A stretch of DNA of 8,069 bases from an uncultured Candidatus Saccharibacteria bacterium (GTDB lineage: Bacteria > Patescibacteriota > Saccharimonadia > Saccharimonadales > Saccharimonadaceae), in contig CALHWA010000061.1 of the NCBI GenBank assembly GCA_938036845.1, positions 1 to 8,069 of the forward strand, in the 5' to 3' direction. Of this stretch, positions 6,000-8,069 are shown piece after piece. Positions within the stretch are counted from its first letter, which is position 1; each line of letters opens with the position of its first letter. Under the pieces are notes generated by a model. That model saw only the letters and a list, made by a program, of their open reading frames with translations, was not told the DNA's origin and ran no database searches. A program made the translations under genes and the position numbers.

Positions 6000-7787
6000 C
6001 TAACCTTTGCGCATCATCCGGCGTAGCCACTGGCCAATCTCACTGCGCCATTCCCAGCCAGCATAGCCCACTGCCACGATGGCTACCCCACCAATCATCC
6101 ACCAGACAATCTCTGTCTGTCCATTATTACTACCCGGCTCAACAGCGTAGCCTGCGGCTGGTGCTTTGCTATTCTTGCTCGTCGATTTGCGGCAGCGATT
6201 GGTCGATGGATTACGCTCCCAGCCTGGCTTGCAGGGCGTCAGCTGGCGACTATTTGCTACGCCAAGCTTTTTGCAGCGGCCAGTCGCGGGGTTGCGATAA
6301 TACCCTGCCTTACATACAGTAGCCGATGCCTTGCCACCAGCGAGCGCTCGGCAGCGCCCTGTGGCAGGATTACGATACTGCCCCGCCTTGCACGCAACCA
6401 ATTGCTGGCCAGTGGCAGATACTGCGCGGCAACGGCCCGTTGCGGGGTTACGCTCTTGGCCTGGTTTACAGATAGTTAACTTTTGAGCATGAGAAGTACT
6501 GCGCGCCACCTTCGCATTACCGGCTTTTTGGCTTGACTGTTTCTCACTGCTGTTGATCTTTCGACAACGATTTGTTGCTGGATTGCGTTCTTGGCCAGCG
6601 GGGCACGGTTTGCCCGATGGCTGATGAGGTGAGGCTGGTGTATCAGTGATGATATTATCGGCTTGGTCGGGGCTTGGCGTTGTCCATTGCCACGCGCCAG
6701 TTTGCGAATTGTATGCCCAAGACTTGCCCTGGTGCGCAGCCTGCCCTGCACCGCTATATGCATCAATGTGCGGCGAAAAGCTCACTAGGCCATGCTGGTC
6801 CTCAAACCACAGTGTACCACTGCGCAGCACCGCAAGCTCCGCACCATTTGCCTGAGCACGAATCGTCAGCACCTGGCCTGGCGCAATAGTCCCCGCAAGA
6901 GACGAGGTATTTCGCACAGTACTATTGCTGCCAGGTGTACCACTACGCAAACGATAGGCAGCAAGGTCGATTGGCTGGTCGCCGGCATTTTTGATCTTGA
7001 CATATTTTTGACAATTATCTGGTGCTGCGTCGCAGGTGTGTGGATGAGGCAAGACCTCAAGAATTTGCAATGATGGCTCGCCTGGCGTTTCGTACGGCGC
7101 AGTTACCTCAGCTTCGCCAGCTCGTGCTCGAAAGTCCTTGGCAAATATCCCAGTCCGTGCCGCTGCCGTCCAGCGTGCACGCTCCCAGACGAGTGCACCT
7201 GCAAGCTCGTCTACGGCTGCGCTTGCTTTGTCAATAGTCGCACCAGATCTCTCCAGCGCCACATCATACCGCGTGATTTGCTCACCATCTGGCACACTTA
7301 GGCAACCCTGGAGCTGTGCGCCATCTGTCGGGGCTACTGCTGGATGGTAGTAACGCACCGATGACTGGGGCGGTGCATAACCCTGTAGATTGACACGGCA
7401 CGTGTAGTCGGTGTGGTTTGTGCTAACACTGACAACAAGCGTGATATCACTAAGCGGTGCAAACTGACGCGTAGTATTATGCAGCTCAACTGCACTCACG
7501 GTGCGCCGGTCTGTCGTGTGGAGCGCCCCAATCATCAATGCATCGTGTTCAGTATGAGCAGCAAGGTGCACTACAGGCTGTGCTGCTGGAAGCTTGCTGC
7601 TAGCAGTATCATCACGCGCCACTACCCCTTCAAATAAAAAATCGCCGATGGTGGCGACTGGGGTGGCGAAATAAGCAGTGGAAGAATCAGCACCAAGCGC
7701 AGAAGCTCCGGCTATTCCTGGTATCATCATGGTTACGGCAAGCCCATATGCAATAATTCGCCGGGCATAATTCCGCATAGTTTGCAT
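6000..7787 (-). CDS. Exported lamin-tail-domain protein with five C-x12-C repeats and C-terminal membrane anchor
   Basis: 595 aa, TAG stop. A Sec-type signal peptide is visible (MQTMRNYARR, then a hydrophobic core to AGASA, cleavage about residue 28-32). Residues 50-235 look like beta-rich extracellular sequence of no family I recognise. Residues 240-380 resemble a lamin-tail domain (LQILEVLPHP...KYVKIKNAGDQPIDLAAYRLRSG...GTIAPGQVLTI). Five repeats of the form C-x2-G-x2-RNP-[AS]-T-x-RC-[RK] follow (residues 395-532). A membrane helix (about 559-578) and a basic cytoplasmic tail (LRRMMRKG) end the protein. Topology is therefore exported body, C-terminal anchor. The role is unknown; a surface or host-contact adhesin is an inference. 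The ATG at 7787 has GAGGAGG 9 nt upstream and a matching promoter. The reading frame stays open to a TTG at 7907, but that would bury the signal peptide. Confidence 0.88.
   Translation of the reverse strand: MQTMRNYARRIIAYGLAVTMMIPGIAGASALGADSSTAYFATPVATIGDFLFEGVVARDDTASSKLPAAQPVVHLAAHTEHDALMIGALHTTDRRTVSAVELHNTTRQFAPLSDITLVVSVSTNHTDYTCRVNLQGYAPPQSSVRYYHPAVAPTDGAQLQGCLSVPDGEQITRYDVALERSGATIDKASAAVDELAGALVWERARWTAAARTGIFAKDFRARAGEAEVTAPYETPGEPSLQILEVLPHPHTCDAAPDNCQKYVKIKNAGDQPIDLAAYRLRSGTPGSNSTVRNTSSLAGTIAPGQVLTIRAQANGAELAVLRSGTLWFEDQHGLVSFSPHIDAYSGAGQAAHQGKSWAYNSQTGAWQWTTPSPDQADNIITDTPASPHQPSGKPCPAGQERNPATNRCRKINSSEKQSSQKAGNAKVARSTSHAQKLTICKPGQERNPATGRCRAVSATGQQLVACKAGQYRNPATGRCRALAGGKASATVCKAGYYRNPATGRCKKLGVANSRQLTPCKPGWERNPSTNRCRKSTSKNSKAPAAGYAVEPGSNNGQTEIVWWMIGGVAIVAVGYAGWEWRSEIGQWLRRMMRKG
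6192..6605 (-). repeat. Five C-x12-C repeats (G-RNP-T-RC) in the surface protein
   Basis: Cys pairs are C395/C408, C440/C453, C466/C479, C492/C505 and C519/C532. The core reads C-[PK]-[AP]-G-[QYW]-[EY]-R-N-P-[AS]-T-[GN]-R-C-[RK]. Copies 2 to 5 are spaced 26-27 residues apart, while the gap between copies 1 and 2 is 45 residues with a Ser/Lys-rich linker. Each unit is Arg/Asn-Pro rich and probably closed by one disulfide, giving a basic ligand-binding array next to the membrane. Confidence 0.85.
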
Positions 7788-7796
7788 TTTGTTTTT

Positions 7797-7803
7797 CCTC
7801 CTC
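7797..7803 (-). promoter_or_regulatory. Shine-Dalgarno that sets the surface-protein start
   Basis: GAGGAGG on the minus strand with a 9-nt A-rich spacer to the ATG at 7787. The same heptamer precedes ruvA. It favours this start over the longer TTG reading. Confidence 0.85.
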
Positions 7804-7809
7804 GCCACG

Positions 7810-7838
7810 ATTATGCGCAAAGCAACCCTCTCGGTCAA
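7810..7838 (-). promoter_or_regulatory. Promoter of the surface-protein gene
   Basis: TTGACC (7838-7833) and CATAAT (7815-7810) are 17 nt apart, five of six matches each. The expected start near 7803 gives a leader of about 16 nt that begins at the Shine-Dalgarno, and excludes the upstream TTG at 7907 from the mRNA. Confidence 0.7.
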
Positions 7839-7933
7839 GCACAAGCACATTATTTTGTTTATCGCGCAAACTAATACGGTGGTCGGATTTTGTTCTCTAC
7901 CGCACAATAGTAGCGAGAAATAGGAATTAAGAT

Positions 7934-7961
7934 TGTATAATGCGGATCTTTAGGCTTTCAA
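7934..7961 (-). promoter_or_regulatory. Possible second, upstream promoter of the surface-protein gene
   Basis: TTGAAA (7961-7956) and TATACA (7939-7934) are 16 nt apart on the minus strand, just after the tRNA terminator. If used it would add a leader of about 140 nt. Weaker than the proximal promoter. Confidence 0.3.
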
Positions 7962-7972
7962 ACAGATACAAC

Positions 7973-7994
7973 AAAAAACAGGCTATCTCGCCTG
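7973..7994 (-). terminator. Rho-independent terminator of the tRNA-Lys transcript
   Basis: On the minus strand CAGGC (7994-7990) and GCCTG (7983-7979) form a 5-bp GC-rich stem with a GAGATA loop, followed at once by six T residues (7978-7973). It begins 12 nt after the tRNA CCA and separates the tRNA from the surface-protein gene. Confidence 0.85.
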
Positions 7995-8006
7995 CTAATT
8001 GGTCAA

Positions 8007-8069
8007 TGGAGGGCCCAGTGAGGCTCGAACTCACGACACCCTGCTTAAAAGGCAGGTGCTCTAACCTGC
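8007..8069 (-). tRNA. tRNA-Lys(UUU), 5' end beyond window
   Basis: 63 nt are visible on the minus strand, from the D loop to an encoded CCA (8009-8007). The anticodon stem CCTGC/GCAGG (8056-8052/8044-8040) closes the loop CTTTTAA, giving anticodon UUU (8049-8047), lysine. The variable loop is GTGTC, the T arm is GTGAG-TTCGAGC-CTCAC, and the 3' acceptor strand is TGGGCCC (8017-8011). The base before CCA is T (U73); most bacterial tRNA-Lys have A73, so this is unusual. The acceptor 5' strand and D-stem 5' side are off the edge. Confidence 0.93.

Noticed and set aside
6192..6605. CRISPR-like regularly spaced DNA repeats
   Set aside because: The periodicity is explained by in-frame protein repeats whose DNA copies differ at third positions.
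7788..7907. A 40-residue N-terminal extension of the surface protein from a TTG at 7907
   Set aside because: It would bury the signal peptide, has no Shine-Dalgarno, and lies upstream of the proximal promoter at 7810-7838.
7936..7941. Plus-strand TATAAT as a promoter
   Set aside because: No -35 at usable spacing and no plus-strand gene downstream; the tRNA there is on the minus strand.

Overview
The window reads almost entirely on the minus strand and looks like chromosome from a small-genome Patescibacteria/CPR bacterium. Candidatus Saccharibacteria (TM7) is my best guess, inferred from gene style rather than from a marker gene: a lamin-tail-domain surface protein with Cys-Arg-Asn-Pro repeats, a class A PBP with a low-complexity tail, and several genes whose start codon lies almost on the predicted transcription start. 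The long ORFs are intact in the standard code with no in-frame TGA, which argues against the UGA=Gly lineages (Gracilibacteria/Absconditabacteria). The five complete genes stop with TAA or TAG.

Layout in transcription order (right to left). A partial tRNA-Lys(UUU) at 8007-8069 is followed by a clear intrinsic terminator. Next comes a 595-aa exported, C-terminally membrane-anchored protein with a lamin-tail domain and five C-x12-C repeats, then ruvC, a class A penicillin-binding protein (842 aa), and ruvA, which is closely coupled to the PBP (18-bp gap, strong Shine-Dalgarno). A 296-bp AT-rich intergenic region follows. The window ends with an HD-domain hydrolase, a small CDP-alcohol-phosphotransferase-like protein, and a second HD-domain paralogue cut by the window edge.

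RuvA and RuvC act together with RuvB on Holliday junctions. ruvB is not in the window, and a cell-wall synthase sits between ruvC and ruvA. The PBP and the repeat protein both place large parts outside the cell and may together shape the envelope. The two HD proteins are clear duplicates flanking a membrane-lipid-enzyme-like gene; their substrates are unknown.

The most interesting signal is regulatory. For five genes (both HD genes, the CDP-alcohol-like gene, the PBP and ruvC) a sigma-70-like -10 box ends only 7-11 nt before the start codon, so their mRNAs should be leaderless or nearly so. The surface-protein gene instead has a -35/-10 pair, a roughly 16-nt leader and GAGGAGG; the internal operon gene ruvA uses the same GAGGAGG. 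This suggests two start modes in one locus. I see no phage, IS, CRISPR array or complete defence system.
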